From positions 795,599 through 859,598 of the forward strand of contig SCFE01000079.1 of NCBI GenBank assembly GCA_004352715.1: a stretch of DNA of 64,000 nt. Reading direction: 5' to 3'. Positions 11,500 through 24,109 of this stretch are shown in pieces. Position numbers and translations under genes: made by a program. The notes beneath the pieces were generated by a model, which did not search any database, was not told the origin of the DNA, and worked only from the letters and a program-made list of their open reading frames with translations. This DNA is from Hofstenia miamia (Eukaryota; Xenacoelomorpha; Acoela). The first letter of the stretch is position 1, and each line of letters opens with the position of its first letter.

Positions 11500-12150
11500 G
11501 TACCTTCTTGACCGAATATGACTTTCTTTAAATGATTGGGAAGCGAGTCTACCCACTCCATTGAGTTTAAAATTTTTATAAAATTTATTGGGGTCATGTG
11601 AGCAAAATTAAATGCTAAGTTGGTTTGGGGATGCTCCAAATAGATTCAGAACTTACGAAGTTCTTCAATCTAATAGTTGCTTTTTTTCAGACAAAAAAAA
11701 ATCCATAGTGTGAACTGCCACAATTTGGCAGCAGGTATTTTTGATCCATGCATTTAAGATTATACATTAGTTTTTCTCTACCTGAAAAATAAAAATGGGC
11801 CAGCTAAGGATCGACATTGGTCATTTTCAAATTACAGGGAAGGAATCAATTTAGGTTAATCTACTCCCAGATCTGGTCAAAAATATTTCCTATAATTTCT
11901 TTATCATAGTTTATAAATGAATTTAATATAACTTTGGATACATTTGTTGCATACCACCTTCATTATTTTCGGCATACACTTCAGAGTCAAGATTCTTTTA
12001 AGAACAATCCAAGCGTTGCATTCACTCTGTCAATTTTTTCCCAAAATGCATTAATTGACTCATTACCATTGTATATCTCCTTACTCAGTCACCCATTTAT
12101 TTAACTGTTCTTGAATACTTAGAGCATTAAAATGACGAATTGTCCCGAGG
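11500..12150 (-). pseudogene. Decayed coding DNA, family not recognised
   Basis: Minus-strand translations in shifting frames give protein-like pieces: FLGTIRHFNALSIQEQLNKW, then LSKEIYNGNESINAFWEKID and RVNATLG, then further down HLKKVIF and EWVDSLPN. Frames change and stops occur every 10-40 codons, so any ORF is dead. The style (Trp-containing, hydrophilic) is like an old transposase or retroelement ORF, possibly related to the CCGG-containing DNA just downstream, but no diagnostic motif is visible. Confidence 0.2.
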
Positions 12151-12329
12151 AAATCCTTGATGTTTTATCAATATTGCAGATGCCTTTAATAACTATTAAT
12201 AAATGATATCGAAAAAAACAAAATCAACAGTGCTCTTTGCATAATATAAAGAAGTTAAATAATACTAACGGCTGTTGTCAATCTAACTGCATCTCATAAA
12301 TTTGATATGTTTATAATTACTTGGTGGCA

Positions 12330-13150
12330 TCACAGTTGGAAATGATCAGGTTTTTTGCTGACCCTACTGGACTGGTTAAGCTTTTCCTAACTGGCTGTAA
12401 CCGGCCTAACAACCGGTATACTTTTCCAGAATTTTGATAGGTTATGACCGGTACTTAGAATTGGTCATTTGGGAAAAGACAAAGGAGATTAATGATTAAG
12501 TTATATTCACAAATTAGACTGTTTTACAAATTTACAAAGTATGCAACTCATCAGTACAGATTAAGTGCCTAGATAAGCTTGTTAAGTATTCCTTCTTTCG
12601 AGACCACAAATGTATTAACAATATCTCTTTTTTAAAGAGTACGATGTTCATTAATAAAATGTCCAACCAAGAAACGTTGAGCTCAGACTCGGCCTCTGGT
12701 ATCACGGATACCTTGCGGCAAATTCGGCTGAGAGGCGGAAACTGGAAAGATTTAGACTTCCAGAACTTAAAGGACTGTACGTATCTATATTTCTACAAAT
12801 TCAATATAGGACAATGTGATGCGTACTGTGTAGGACTAAGCATTTAGGGAAAGTCAAAATATTACATGTATCAAGAAATGTTTTTGTATCGAGTATGCTG
12901 GAGGCGAGACAAAAGTCTCAGCAGACGGGGGATGCCTTTCTGCCCCTCCCCTAGCTACGGGGATTTATCACTGGTGGCTTGCAATAAATATTTTATCGCA
13001 ACAGTTATCTTAAGCGTACTGCACTGAAATGATAACCGTTGACTACTCGCAGTGCTCATTATTAACCAAGTGGTCAGCGTCAATCGCATGACAAATGCCC
13101 TGACCGTACCCGACCGGGCCGAACCGGTTCCAACTCTAAGTGGTACAACT
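12330..13150. repeat. GC-richer patch with CCGG-rich motifs, possible DNA-transposon relic
   Basis: Left part (about 12380-12465) contains GTAACCGGCCTAACAACCGG and ACCGGTACTTAGAATTGG. Right part (about 13100-13150) contains CCCGACCGGGCCGAACCGG and TCCAACTCTAAGTGG. The motifs are partly inverted relative to each other (CTTAGAATTGG versus CCAACTCTAAG) and recall hAT subterminal repeats. No exact terminal repeat or target duplication was resolved. Confidence 0.3.
12644..12777 (+). CDS. Candidate first coding exon, function unknown
   Basis: An open frame with two possible starts (12644 and 12659) gives a hydrophilic, balanced peptide: MSNQETLSSDSASGITDT at the N-terminus and then LRGGNWKDLDFQNLKD. 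Its GC content is about that of coding DNA and well above the flanks. A GT (GTACGT) follows at about 12778, a mediocre donor; the frame stays open past it to a stop at 12845-12847, but the translation there looks intronic. No family recognised. It lies within a CCGG-motif patch that may be a transposon relic, so it could be part of that. Confidence 0.25.
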
Positions 13151-16100
13151 TACTGGTAACGAGCGTAAAATGTAGGTATGTTGAAGGAAACGCACATGCT
13201 GGAAAGTTTTCAGTAAGTCTCCATTTTATCATTAAGAAGTTGGTAAATTTCGAATTCAGAAAAAATATTTTTTATTATAAATTAGTATGCTTTCAGAGGA
13301 AAGTCTTTTCACAAAGATTCTGTCATTGCTGCACCCTCAAGAATATTATGAAATTTTAATAAAATTTCTACATAGGCAGACCTAAATGATGGAACTATAT
13401 GATTCGCTACTACAGGTATCTCAATTCAGATAAGTAAGTTTTGATATATTTATGGAATTATATTCGATTGCTAATAACGTCTTTTTTGGCATGATCACTA
13501 CGAAAATCTGGTTTTTGGATAATGAATATTATTTAGGAATTAAATTTTACCGAAATCTTCAACATTCATGTAAATTTCCGTCTTTACTAAAATAGCTGAA
13601 AATGTGATTTTTTGTCATTGTCATTTTGATTCTAACGTTTTCAGTCAATTCAATTTGACTTTTACAGTTGGCCAAACTTGTAGATGTTTGTTGTGTCACA
13701 AAACAATACAGCATTTGGGTAATACTAGATTGGACAGGACAAAAACACAGAATTGAAAGTTACTTAATATACACGAGGGTGTATCAAAAGCCCATCAATT
13801 GGTGTTAACAGCTCTGCTGAAATCTGTTTTCAAATATTGCTTATACAGTGTCTAATCCGCTAACTTTTATTTTTCAGTATCATTGCCTTTGTTGTTGTTG
13901 TTGTTGACATTTAATAATCAAAACATAGTTTTTATTCTACATTTGAAAATCACACTAAATGCATTTTTTTAGAAAAGAGAATTCTCCTGTTAACAGTAAC
14001 TGCAGCCCTGAGTAACTAATAATGAAAACCAAATTTCAAGGAATGAGCAAATGTAGACATAAATAATACAATTACTAGTTAATGCCTTTCATGTAGTAAT
14101 TCAATTATCTACACCTGACAAAAGATTATTATCATTAAATTGATGCCTCTATTCAAGTATTAAATGTCTTGACCAAAAATACAAAATTTGTGGATTTGAA
14201 GGCAATTTATATGAGATTATAAGTTACATGTTTTGAATGAATGTCCATTGTAGTTTTACACATGTTGTATAGAAGGGTGGTTAATATTTTGAAATTTGGT
14301 ATAAATCAGCAGAGAAATGACCCTTCAAAATAAGTGTAGACATACATGAAATGCTCAAATGAAAAAATTATTGGAGTATTTCTTTAGTCTATTACACAGA
14401 GGTCTTCGATTGTTTCTATTAAACATTTTCAGAGCGTTGGAATTGGGAAAAATTATTCTAGATAAATAACAGAGATGGGAGTAAGAGTATAATTTTGTGG
14501 TGTAGACTGCAAAATGAAAATATAGCAATGAATGGGGGTAATTTGGGATGAAGAAAAATGAAAAAAATGAATTTGAAAGGACTTTAAGTTTGTGAAATTT
14601 GAAGCAGAAATATGAAATAAAATGAAGGAAACCTCCCAGTATGGGAGGACCATGAGAATTTATCAGTCCAAATTTTGATATAGAAAAGTGAAAATATAGA
14701 TATTAGATTTATAATGGACTTTTATCAACATTTTTCAATTGAATAGTAGTCATGCAAACATGTTTTAAATATCATTTTGTACAAATGCATTCCAACAAAT
14801 ATTGGTAAATTCGACGAAGATGTAGCTTGATACATAGAGAAGCGTGAAAACCTATTATTAATCACTCGCCCGTTACAACAAAGTTTTTGAGAGTTTGTGA
14901 ATTAGTTCTTAATAAATTAGATTAAATCGTTTTTGCAAGATATTTTATTTTTAATTCAAGTGTGAACAAATATGAACTATACAAATTCAAAATTATTGAT
15001 ATTTAAGTGCAATAATCTAGTGGAAAAAACATGGGGGATTTCAACTTTTTTTATAAGAGAGGCAACCAATTCAATACACAATTGAAATCAGAAAAATACA
15101 GAAAAGAAATATTGAACAAAAATTAAATATTTTCGAAGTTACCATATCTTAGTATGATATAGTTGTGTTATCAACACATAAAATAAATTAGAGAATTCAT
15201 TAAAATTATTAAAATATCAACCTCTTACAATACTTTAGAGATGCATACACTTTTAACTCCTTGTATCTTCATACATTTAACAAATAGCCAGAGAAATTTC
15301 AGACATTCTTAAACCAAAGAGCAGCGAATATCACTAGTTTGCAATGCATTGTGTTAACACTTAGCGTACCTCTTAAATTAATCGAAAACATGTATACCGT
15401 ATGTCATGTGTAAACAGGATATACACCTTTAGGCGTCCATTGTAAAAAGCTCTATAGAATACAAATGCCATGCTTGATTATATCAATATGTAGATCTCAA
15501 GACACTTGGGATAATGTAATTTAACTTTTATTCAGAAAAAAATTTAAAATATTTGTTATCATTAATTTTGAATTTGAACTAAAAATCTTAATAAATATAT
15601 TTAACTTGAACTCTTGTACTTTTCAGAAAACATATAAATAGCATAATAAAATAATAGGAAGGAATTCTTTTTCCAAATTTTGACCTTGGTTCTGAAACTG
15701 TAAATGTCTTTACACTTCCTATTTTCTGAAGAGCAAATTTTTCCTTAACAATAATCTGTAGAAAAATTGCAAACATGATGCGACCAATTCAGCGAAAATC
15801 TCAAAAACGAATTTTTTCATTGAATAAAGTTGACATGTTCAAATTACTAGTAAGTCTATCTGCACTTTATAAGAATGCTAAGATTGGTAACCGAATTTTT
15901 ATTTCTTCTTGTTCATAAGTTACTATCAGGAAAATTTACGTCAAATTCAAATTGCCATGGAAAAGAACATAGACAGATTTTACACATGACCCGCGCAATT
16001 TCAAACAGAACCGAAATTCTCACATGCAAACGTTAACCTGCAGCTGTCTGATAAATAGGTGCCGTAAGTGTGCTATCACCATAATGAAACAGTCGAAAGT

Positions 16101-16627
16101 TTGACTTCAAAACTAATAACATAGTCTGTTTGTAAATAGAGAGAGTCAATTAGTAAAGAAATAAAATTTGGCAATACTATTGGGGATTGTCAAAAGTCAC
16201 CGAGACAAAATTCAATTTCCAATTTATTGTTTAATCGATGATTACAGAAATTCTCATTTTGAGTTATACACTAATTAATCTTTGGCAAGCCAACAGTTAT
16301 TTGACAAATTGCAAGATTGGAAAGTAAGATGAACGCATTAATAAATTTCGTCTTGATTTGTTGCATTGGTTTTGACATAAAAATTGCACAAAATTATTTA
16401 TAAAAAATGTCTGAAATTGCATTAATTGAGTGGCTAATTATTTGATCATGTTTCAAACCTAAAGACTAACTTAAGCATTATAAGATTAATGTGAATTTCT
16501 CTCAAATTTCAAAAAATGCAAGACTGCTAGCTTTCAGGAAAGTACCTCATAATTTAATTCCATTCAGATATTATCATAAAAATATATGTTTAATTACATT
16601 GCGTAGACATTAAGAAAAGACAAAGCG

Positions 16628-16630
<3 letters not shown>
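13150..16630. other. AT-rich DNA without recognised gene
   Basis: Holds a short (TTG)n run at about 13889-13907 and a hAT-like terminus CAGAGATGG at 14470-14478 whose partner end was not found. No coding region supported. A minus-strand open stretch at 15588-15776 with an acceptor-like sequence near 15740 was considered too weak to call. Confidence 0.4.
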
Positions 16631-16631
<1 letters not shown>

Positions 16632-16674
<43 letters not shown>

Positions 16675-16685
16675 ATATATATATA
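16632..16685. repeat. (TA)n microsatellite
   Basis: TA run with one TGTATGTA interruption near 16667-16674. Confidence 0.95.
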
Positions 16686-17360
16686 AATGTTTTCTATGGT
16701 GTGCATTAAATGCAATAGCTTACAATGAACGAAGACATTTATTGAAGCTTCAAGACAGCATCAGCTAATTCTCTTTTATGCCACTCAAGAATTTGAATGA
16801 GTTTAGATAAAAAAGGCAAATTATTAAAACCACGTGAACTGTTTACAATCCATCAATCATGTAGTTGATGGGGTAGAATCAATCCCAGAAGTAAACATAA
16901 ATTTAAAATGAAAGATGTTTTTAATGAAAAAAGCTGCTTGTAGAATTGTAAACTGCAAATTGACAGCTAAAAATAACAGATTATTCATTAATTTAAAATA
17001 CACTAACAGCGTGATTGGAAATTATTCCCACAATAGCGCTGACAACTAGCTAATGAAAAAGAGTATTTCTGGACTACAGAGTTGAGATATTGATAGACTT
17101 TTCATATTCAAACATTTATCCATAGATTAAATAGAATTGAAATATAACTGTTTCAAAATGAAGTTAACAAAATCTGGATTGTATTTATAGCATTTACATG
17201 TATAGGAAGTTCATTCAAAGTTAAAATGTAATGAACCAATATAGTTTTAACACATTCAAATTTAAAATTTTCATACATTTCAAATGATTAAAAAGTATAA
17301 TTCTTTAAACAAATATGGTAAATTTGCAGTGCATTGTGGGTGCTTTAAATGAATTCATTA

Positions 17361-17382
17361 TTATTTTATTATAATAAAATAA
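17361..17382. repeat. 22-bp perfect palindrome
   Basis: Two 11-nt arms (TTATTTTATTA and its complement) with no spacer. In DNA this AT-rich it may be chance. Confidence 0.7.
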
Positions 17383-17585
17383 CATTTTTTATGACTGCTT
17401 TCCACCAAGCCTGTGAAATTTATTTTTTAATTATTGAAGGGGTGGAAGCTATCCTGATCGACTGATTCCTTGTCTTAAACAATTTGGGCTTTTAGGGTAA
17501 AGCCTTTATACAACAATGTGTCATAAAATATATTTTTGCAATTGAAATAACAGTTTCCTCAGGATCAGTTCTATGCGCATTATTT

Positions 17586-17607
17586 TATATATATATATAT
17601 GTATATC
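17586..17607. repeat. Short (TA)n tract
   Basis: TA run with one TGTA interruption. Confidence 0.85.
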
Positions 17608-17832
17608 ATAAGAAAATGCAATATCTTTTATTGATATAGATATCTACAATGAATTCAAATTTAAAACTCGAGTCATGACAACTCTGTAAATTGATGAAGT
17701 CCAATTTCTATTTAGGCCTATACAAATAGATTGGAACATTATCCATGTGAACCTATATCCTAGCATACAAATATTATTCATTCAAGTTTGTAGCATACAA
17801 CTAAATTTCTCAGTGTTTCCTTGCTTATCAAG

Positions 17833-17931
17833 TTGCCATGGCCTGATCAACTTCCAGACTTGATTAGTGCTTGGCTTACACAGCGACTAAATGAGGGATT
17901 CTATAAGAACAATGTTGTAAAATACAATCTG
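17833..17931 (+). CDS. Candidate internal exon, 33 codons, function unknown
   Basis: A pyrimidine-containing acceptor (CAGTGTTTCCTTGCTTATCAAG) ends at 17832, and a strong donor GTATGT starts at 17932. Between them are exactly 33 codons, phase 0 to phase 0. The frame is the only open one; both other frames hit stops within 10 codons. The peptide begins LPWPDQLPDLISAWL and continues TQRLNEGFYKNN: amphipathic, Trp/Pro-containing and unlike AT-rich noise. I do not recognise the protein. Other plus-strand exon-like pieces lie at 12644, 20920 and 28357, so a plus-strand gene with long introns is possible, but phases have not been shown to join. Confidence 0.45.
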
Positions 17932-17934
17932 GTA

Positions 17935-19250
17935 TGTAAAAAATTGCATATGTATTGGAAGCGAATTTTTCAATTCATCAGAAAAAATAATTTACCTTTG
18001 AAAAATTACTGAAAAAAATTTTTAAAATTTGTAAATTCACTTACATATGCAAATATAGACATGATGATTGTGAAAAAAATTACAAAAATAAGAATTTTGA
18101 TAGAACTTAGTATTTAATAAATTAATTAAAACTTCACAATACATTGGTCATCAATGTGTAACCAGATATTGATGAAATTTTCCTATATTATTAAGTCTAT
18201 GTCATGGACCAACATTTATGAATTCAAGACGTGTAATTATTTCGTGAAATTTTTAACTTCTTAAAGTGTTTTAAGTAAACTTTGGAGTAGGAAAACCGTT
18301 TTAAGCCAGTCTTTAACATTAATAGACAATTATAGTATCCTCATTTATTGACCTGGAAATGCTCACATTTTTTCAAATATCAAATCCGACAGAAGAAAGA
18401 AATTACTTGAATTAAGAGAAATCATTTTGTAACTACTAGTTGTATGGCGGTGTGCGTGTGTTTTGCTTTTGGTGAATCTCCCGCGAATTGTGAAATCATT
18501 TAATTAAACAATATTTATTTCTCTGACAGTGAAATAACGTGTGGTATGGGGCAAGGGACCTAAAGCACTTTCCAATATTATTTTATTGATAATACTCTCA
18601 AGAAGAAACTTACAAAAGCTTTATTACAGCTTTTAACGATTTATGCAAAGAATTTCTTGTATAAAATATGGAGTAACTTAGGTCATTGATTAAATCGGAA
18701 AATGTTTATTTCAATTGTCTAAACTAAAAACACCCCCACTTTCCAAAGCAGTTTCGTATGAATTCTTACGCAGCACTTTAAATTTACCAATATAAATAAT
18801 GTTTTTCGCCTTTGTTCGATTTAATTACTTCAATTTCGACGGTACTTTAATGTATATAATCAAACGACGCTGGAGGAAATGCAAACTGAAAAGAATAATG
18901 GTGACCGCTCTGATATTCAATGGCATTCCTCAATGAATTGTAAATGACTAAAGATTTTGGCAGAAATGCATTTCTTAGCTTGATATAACTTGTACTTTTT
19001 GAAGGAATTATAAGATTATAGGGTTGGCATGCTTTAAAGAAAAATCTTAGTAGTAAGCACCGAATAAACTACACGCATTTGTATTGAAACAAAGTGTATA
19101 TTTTTGTCTGAATTACATAACATCAGTGATCGATACGCCAATTTCATCATCCATCTTAAAATCGTAAGATAGTTTTAGAAACGAAGGATTGTCTTAGATC
19201 TTTGAAAAATTCTATGACGATTTAAGTCGTCTATATATAGCTAGATCGAA
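17935..19250. other. AT-rich DNA without recognised gene
   Basis: Nothing supportable seen between the candidate exon and the Tc1-type element. Confidence 0.45.
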
Positions 19251-19741
19251 GGCATAAATATTATATAGTTGGCTGCAAAAAAATGAGATTAGAAAAAAGG
19301 CATATTACTTTTGAACTACTGAACGTAACAACTCAAGAAAGGTAAGATTTTAAAGATACATTAAAGGACTATAAGTAAAAAGCATCAAAGTCTAATTTGT
19401 TTTCCTCCTGTAGAAATAACTTCATTCAAACGAACTGAAACTGATTTCATTAAATTGGACTTCATTTCAGATGTCAAAATGTGTTGACTTTCTTGNGGCA
19501 TAAATATTATATAGTTGGCTGCAAAAAAATGAGATTAGAAAAAAGGCATATTACTTTTGAACTACTGAACGTAACAACTCAAGAAAGGTAAGATTTTAAA
19601 GATACATTAAAGGACTATAAGTAAAAAGCATCAAAGTCTAATTTGTTTTCCTCCTGTACAAATCACTTCCTTCAAACGAACTGAAACTGATTTCATTAAA
19701 TTGGATTTCATTTCAGATGTCAAAATGTGTTGACATTCTTG
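19251..19741. repeat. Direct duplication of the Tc1 left end across a single N
   Basis: 19251-19495 and 19497-19741 are nearly the same sequence (offset 246 bp), each starting GGCATAAATATTATATAG. There are a handful of substitutions, for example TAGAAATAACTTCATTC versus TACAAATCACTTCCTTC. The copies meet at the single N at 19496. Because the duplicated block also includes about a dozen bases of host flank, an assembly join of two alleles is the simplest explanation. Confidence 0.85.
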
Positions 19742-20683
19742 GATTTTTTCTTTTAAATCTGATATATTTTTTCGGATTTTTCTTCTCAACGTCATTTTTC
19801 AATATCTACCACACGTTTTCGATTGGAGAAAGATCAGCAGAACTTGGTGGCCATTGCAAAAACTGGATATTATTTTCAGAAAACCAATTTTTTGTCTTTG
19901 CTGACGTGTGCGGGGTTGCTCCGTCCTGTTGGAGTATCCATCCATCATCATATAAAGCATCAGCATAAGGCATAAATTCAGCTATAATTTGGCAATATCT
20001 TTGACTGTCGATTGTGGCTTTTCAGTCTAAAATTTTCAAATAAAACCCACGATAGGAAAGTGCTCCTCAAACCATAATTTTTTGGTCGAACTTTGGAACC
20101 GCTTTTGTTGGTCTTGGACATTTCTTTGACGATCACACTTGTACTTTGTTTCTGTGTAGTTGCAATACGCACTCATCAGTNNNNNNNNNNNNNNNNNNNN
20201 NNNNNNNNNNNNNNNNNNNNNNNNNNNNNNNNNNNNNNNNNNNNNNNNNNNNNNNNNNNNNNNNNNNNNNNNNNNNNNNNNNNNNNNNNNNNNNNNNNNN
20301 NNNNNNNNNNNNNNNNNNNNNNNNNNNNNNNNNNNNNNNNNNNNNNNNNNNNNNNNNNNNNNNNNNNNNNNNNNNNNNNNNNNNNNNNNNNNNNNNNNNN
20401 NNNNNNNNNNNNNNNGCAAAGGCGTTTTCAAGCTGTTCCAACGTTTCCATTCCGAAGAAATCAAGTAGAAACTTTGCAAAGCAAAACAATTTGTTTGGTA
20501 AGTGTTTTCAAATAATTACGAAGTACCAGTTTAATTAATTAACTTTTTTGTTTGACCATTTTAAAGTTCACAAAATTCTCGTTGTCTTTTATTTTTATAG
20601 TTTTCCTCTAAAACGTCTCAATACGTTTCCACAAAGTGTCAAAAAATAGGTGTTCAGTCTAATTTTTTTTGCAGCCAACTATA
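19265..20683 (-). mobile_element. Tc1-like (DD34E) DNA transposon, inactive
   Basis: Terminal inverted repeats are TATAGTTGGCTGCAAAAAAA at the left (19264-19283; repeated at 19510 because of the end duplication) and the exact reverse complement at the right, ending at 20683, both next to TA. The transposase reads on the minus strand from ATG at 20559-20557. Only the start of the N-terminal DNA-binding domain survives before a gap (20181-20415). After the gap come RFQSSTKK-like sequence, then GWILQQDGATPHTSAK with the second catalytic Asp at 19925-19923, and PPSSADLSPIENVW with the catalytic Glu at 19820-19818. There are 34 residues between them, the Tc1 spacing. Stops directly after ENVW (19808-19806) and elsewhere, plus frame changes, show it is dead. 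The first catalytic Asp is in or near the gap. Confidence 0.9.
20181..20415. other. Assembly gap (235 N)
   Basis: Run of N inside the Tc1 transposase. Confidence 1.
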
Positions 20684-20689
20684 GAAATG

Positions 20690-22180
20690 TTTAATTGAAT
20701 TTCGTGTACTCTAAGAGTTATGGTGCTATCCGCTCGTGACAAACCATTAAAAATAGTGTTGTATTGCCCATTGACTACTAATAAAGGATTGTTAATTATA
20801 TTTTCATTAAATAACCAAGAAAACAAAGTCTGGTAATCACGCGCTTATTCTTCAGAGATTTTTTTATGAGGTTGTTAAAAATTTATAAATAGTGGAAATG
20901 AATGTGATACACAATACAGGTCAATTGCTGAATGGCAAAACTTCAAAATATGAAATATATGTTGTGAATCATGTAAGGTAGCTAGCCCAATATTGAAAAT
21001 AATCAGATTTAGTTTATTTAGTTATATTTGTAAAACGTTATATACAATTTTATATAAAGTCTTGAAGTGTCAAGATATTCAATATTTCACTTTTCGCAAA
21101 TTGGAAGCTAGCTTTTCTTAATGCATGTAGAACTAGATTTGACAACACAAGACAAATAAATTTTGAAATTTAATAGATAATTTAATAGCAAATTGGTCAG
21201 TTATTACAACTACCTCTCATTATAAATAATTGATTAAAGAGATATCCTGATTTTTCTCGTGAATGTAAATTCCCAAGCACCTCGTTACTAGTAAAAATTT
21301 AATCAAAACACCGGATAAATGTTCAAGCATAAACGAAAGCATATAAATCATATACAGTGAAATCTTTACATAATCGTAATAACTAAGTGAACGCACTTTT
21401 ATATTTTCTATATTTGATGGGAATTAAAATATAGGAGGACATACCTAACTTTCAGCTTTGTAGCAAAACTTACATCGTCAGTGTTGTATATTTATCAGTA
21501 AGAATTCTATACATGTGTATACTTTTAAGTTTTAAAATTCATAAAAATTTAGAAACATTGGTTTAATATTTAACTTAGGAGCTAGACACTATAAACGGCT
21601 CTATAATGGTAGGATTTTACATTTTTACTTTCAACTTAGTTGTGAACAAATTCTCCTAAAAACACATTTCTAAAAGAGAACTAAGACAATCGATTTTTCA
21701 GAAACAGTTTGTGAGTAACACGGAATTTAGATACTTTGATCTAACCAGTGAGTTATTGTGCTTAAACAAATTAATTGAATTAAGTTGCTTATAAAAAATT
21801 TATAGTCAATTTAAAAGAATAGAACTCGATTTACACCCAACTATTCACATTACAATAATTTGGTCTTGTAAAACTTTCGTGTCTATTACCAAAGGCAGTA
21901 CTATTTACATTTGTTTTTAACATAACTGTAGAATTATTGAAAAATATTGAAAAAACCTACATTAATTGGCCAATAATAATTAGGAAATAATTTCTAGAGT
22001 TTACTTCATCCCAAAAATCATTTCAATATTCCTCGATTTTTGGCAAAATTTCACAAAACTCGGTTGAACATAGTGCTCATCTAGAATTCAGGAGGGCAGT
22101 GAACAAGAAACAAACAAAATTAACCCAAATACTACTAATGTATCTAAAAACTTGGATGTCAAATTTATAAAATTAGTCAA
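20690..22180. other. AT-rich DNA without recognised gene
   Basis: One weak exon-like block lies at 20920-20977 (plus strand): acceptor CAATACAG, an open frame reading QLLNGKTSKYEIYVVNHV, and donor AAG/GTAGCT. It is too short to call alone. Nothing else seen. Confidence 0.35.
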
Positions 22181-22629
22181 CTGCCACGTTGAGAGATAAT
22201 TTCCAATGTGTTGTGGTATATTGGTCATATCAAAGCTAAGTGTAATTGAAAAATTCTATATTTTTCATATGCATTACAGAAATACTTAGGAAAATGAATT
22301 GTTGTAGAAAGGTATGTTCGGAGAAAATATTAGAGCAACAAAGACTTTCATATTTAATGATTATTAGGGGCGTGATCATTTGAAAAAAACGTGACATGTT
22401 ATAACTGCCACGTTGAGAGATAATTTCCAATGTGTTGTGATATATTGGTCATAGCAAAGCTAAGTGTGATTGAAAAATTCTATATTTTTCATATGCATTA
22501 CAGAAATACTTAGGAAAATGAATTGTTGTAGAAAGGTATGTTCGGAGAAAATATTAGAGCAACAAAGACTTTCATATTTAATGATTATTAGGGGCGTGAT
22601 CATTTGAAAAAAACGTGACATGTTATAAG
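22181..22629. repeat. Tandem duplication, unit about 224 bp, two copies
   Basis: Copy 1 is 22181-22404 and copy 2 is 22405-22629, both starting CTGCCACGTTGAGAGATAAT and ending GTGACATGTTATAA. I count about three substitutions and one 1-bp length difference, so the duplication is recent. The 64-codon minus-strand open stretch spanning it is not a gene. Confidence 0.95.
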
Positions 22630-22639
22630 AATTTTTATT

Positions 22640-24030
22640 TCAAAATTCAGAAATAGAATTTAGAATTTCACAATATTGGTAAAGATGAAATTAAATTTTT
22701 AATCTATACATTAATATTTTCAAAATCTGTAAATTTTAAATATTTGGTATCATGCTGGAAACACATGTTATATAATTCAATGGTTGTCAATAAAATTCAT
22801 TTGAGAGGGTAATGAGGCATTTAGAGCTTGTTTAAATTGCTTACTAATGCATAATAACAGCTTGCTGCATTGCATTTCAAAGAAATATTTGACTGGTATT
22901 GCTGAAATAAAATAATAGTTAGTGAACTGATCAAAGCATTCCGTAGCATGGAAATATTTATAGTGTTGCGATATGTTTAGATTTTTAAATAATTCAAAGA
23001 AGCGAAAAGTAATACAAGTAGGTAGATTTCTAATGAAAAAGCCTGAAAATATGTCCATTACTTTGGAAATTCGCCAATTACAACATTCAAGGAAGAATGG
23101 TTGTACTGCATATTTCAAGCTCAGTGATAAAAAATGGTTTCCACGTTCACTTACATTCTAGTCAACTATAGACATATATCGACTAATAGTAATAACAAAT
23201 GTATACTTGACACTAGCAACAGCAATAAAAATTATTATTAGAACACCCATATGTGTCTGATGTGATATCAGAAATAGTAGAATAAAAAATTTCGTGATAT
23301 ATATATATATATATATATATAACCCAAAAACAGAACAGAGCATGAATGACTTTGCAGATATCTAACCAACACAAAGTAAATATTTGATGAAGGAAAATAT
23401 TTTTTACATTTGAAAGTCAAAAATATTTATGACATTCCAATTTCTGGAATTTTGTACATGATATAGGTTAAATACAACGTCTTTAAGGTTTTACAAGGCA
23501 ATGTGACAAAATGTGACAAATGAAATTTTATGTTATCTTCGTTGTAGAATGTGTAGAGTGAAAAGTTTGCCTCATGCATCATTAGTTGAAAATATTTTCA
23601 TAAGCTACGACAAACAATGTAAACATAAGGCGGGAATTTCCTCAAAAGCTTAAAAAATATGGAGCTGAAAAATGGCTCCATTAACATTGTTTCCCGGACC
23701 CAAGAGATCTTCCGAATATAAGATATTTTCAAGAGTGAGATATGTCTGACGTGATTCTGAACATGGGAACTAATTCTTGAAAAATATTTTTGAAAGTTTA
23801 CTTTATCAGAAGACAAAACGAATCAATATTGTTCAAACAGTTCATTCCTTCCACAGAACTTAGAGGAATCAGTATTTTCGTTCTTGGGTCTTGAATTCAT
23901 AATTGAAAATTGGAAGTAAGAGATTTCTAGTATCCTAAAGATGGTTGGAAAGTGGAAAACTGTTACTTCAAGAACCTAATTTTATCTGTTCGGTACACAT
24001 TTACTCGAGAAATCACTGCTATCTTGACTT
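22640..24030. other. AT-rich DNA without supported gene
   Basis: Contains a (TA)n tract at 23297-23321. Opposed open stretches at 22777-23161 on both strands cannot both be coding. The plus-strand one (22973-23161) has a basic, protein-like part (SKKRKVIQVGRFLMKKPEN) but no supporting signals strong enough to call. Confidence 0.35.
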
Positions 24031-24032
24031 AC

Positions 24033-24100
24033 TTTATGCTGAGAGAAAGGATCACCTGCAATAAGCCCATCATTACAGTGAATTTCATCTGTGGAGTTAT
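24033..24100 (-). CDS. Candidate 68-bp internal exon, function unknown
   Basis: On the minus strand a good acceptor (AATTGTTTTCTCAG) ends just before 24100, and a consensus donor GTAAGT begins at 24032. In the phase that completes a split codon, the peptide is NSTDEIHCNDGLIAGDPF followed by SQHK, hydrophilic like the other minus-strand exon candidates. A second frame is also open, so the reading is not unique. The pair of strong splice signals 68 bp apart is the main evidence. No family recognised. Confidence 0.3.
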
Positions 24101-24109
24101 CTGAGAAAA

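Noticed and set aside
15588-15776. Minus-strand exon-like piece IIVKEKFALQKIGSVKTF after an acceptor-like TTTTTCTACAG
   Set aside because: The donor (GTCAAA) is poor and the sequence is too AT-rich to separate from chance.
19717-19968. 83-codon plus-strand frame
   Set aside because: It is antisense to the Tc1 catalytic domain, which reads convincingly on the minus strand.
20036-20538. Long open frames across the N run
   Set aside because: They are open only because N codons are not stops; the real sequence is the antisense-coded Tc1 transposase.
22973-23161. 62-codon plus-strand frame with basic residues
   Set aside because: It overlaps an equally long minus-strand frame and has no strong splice signals or known motif.
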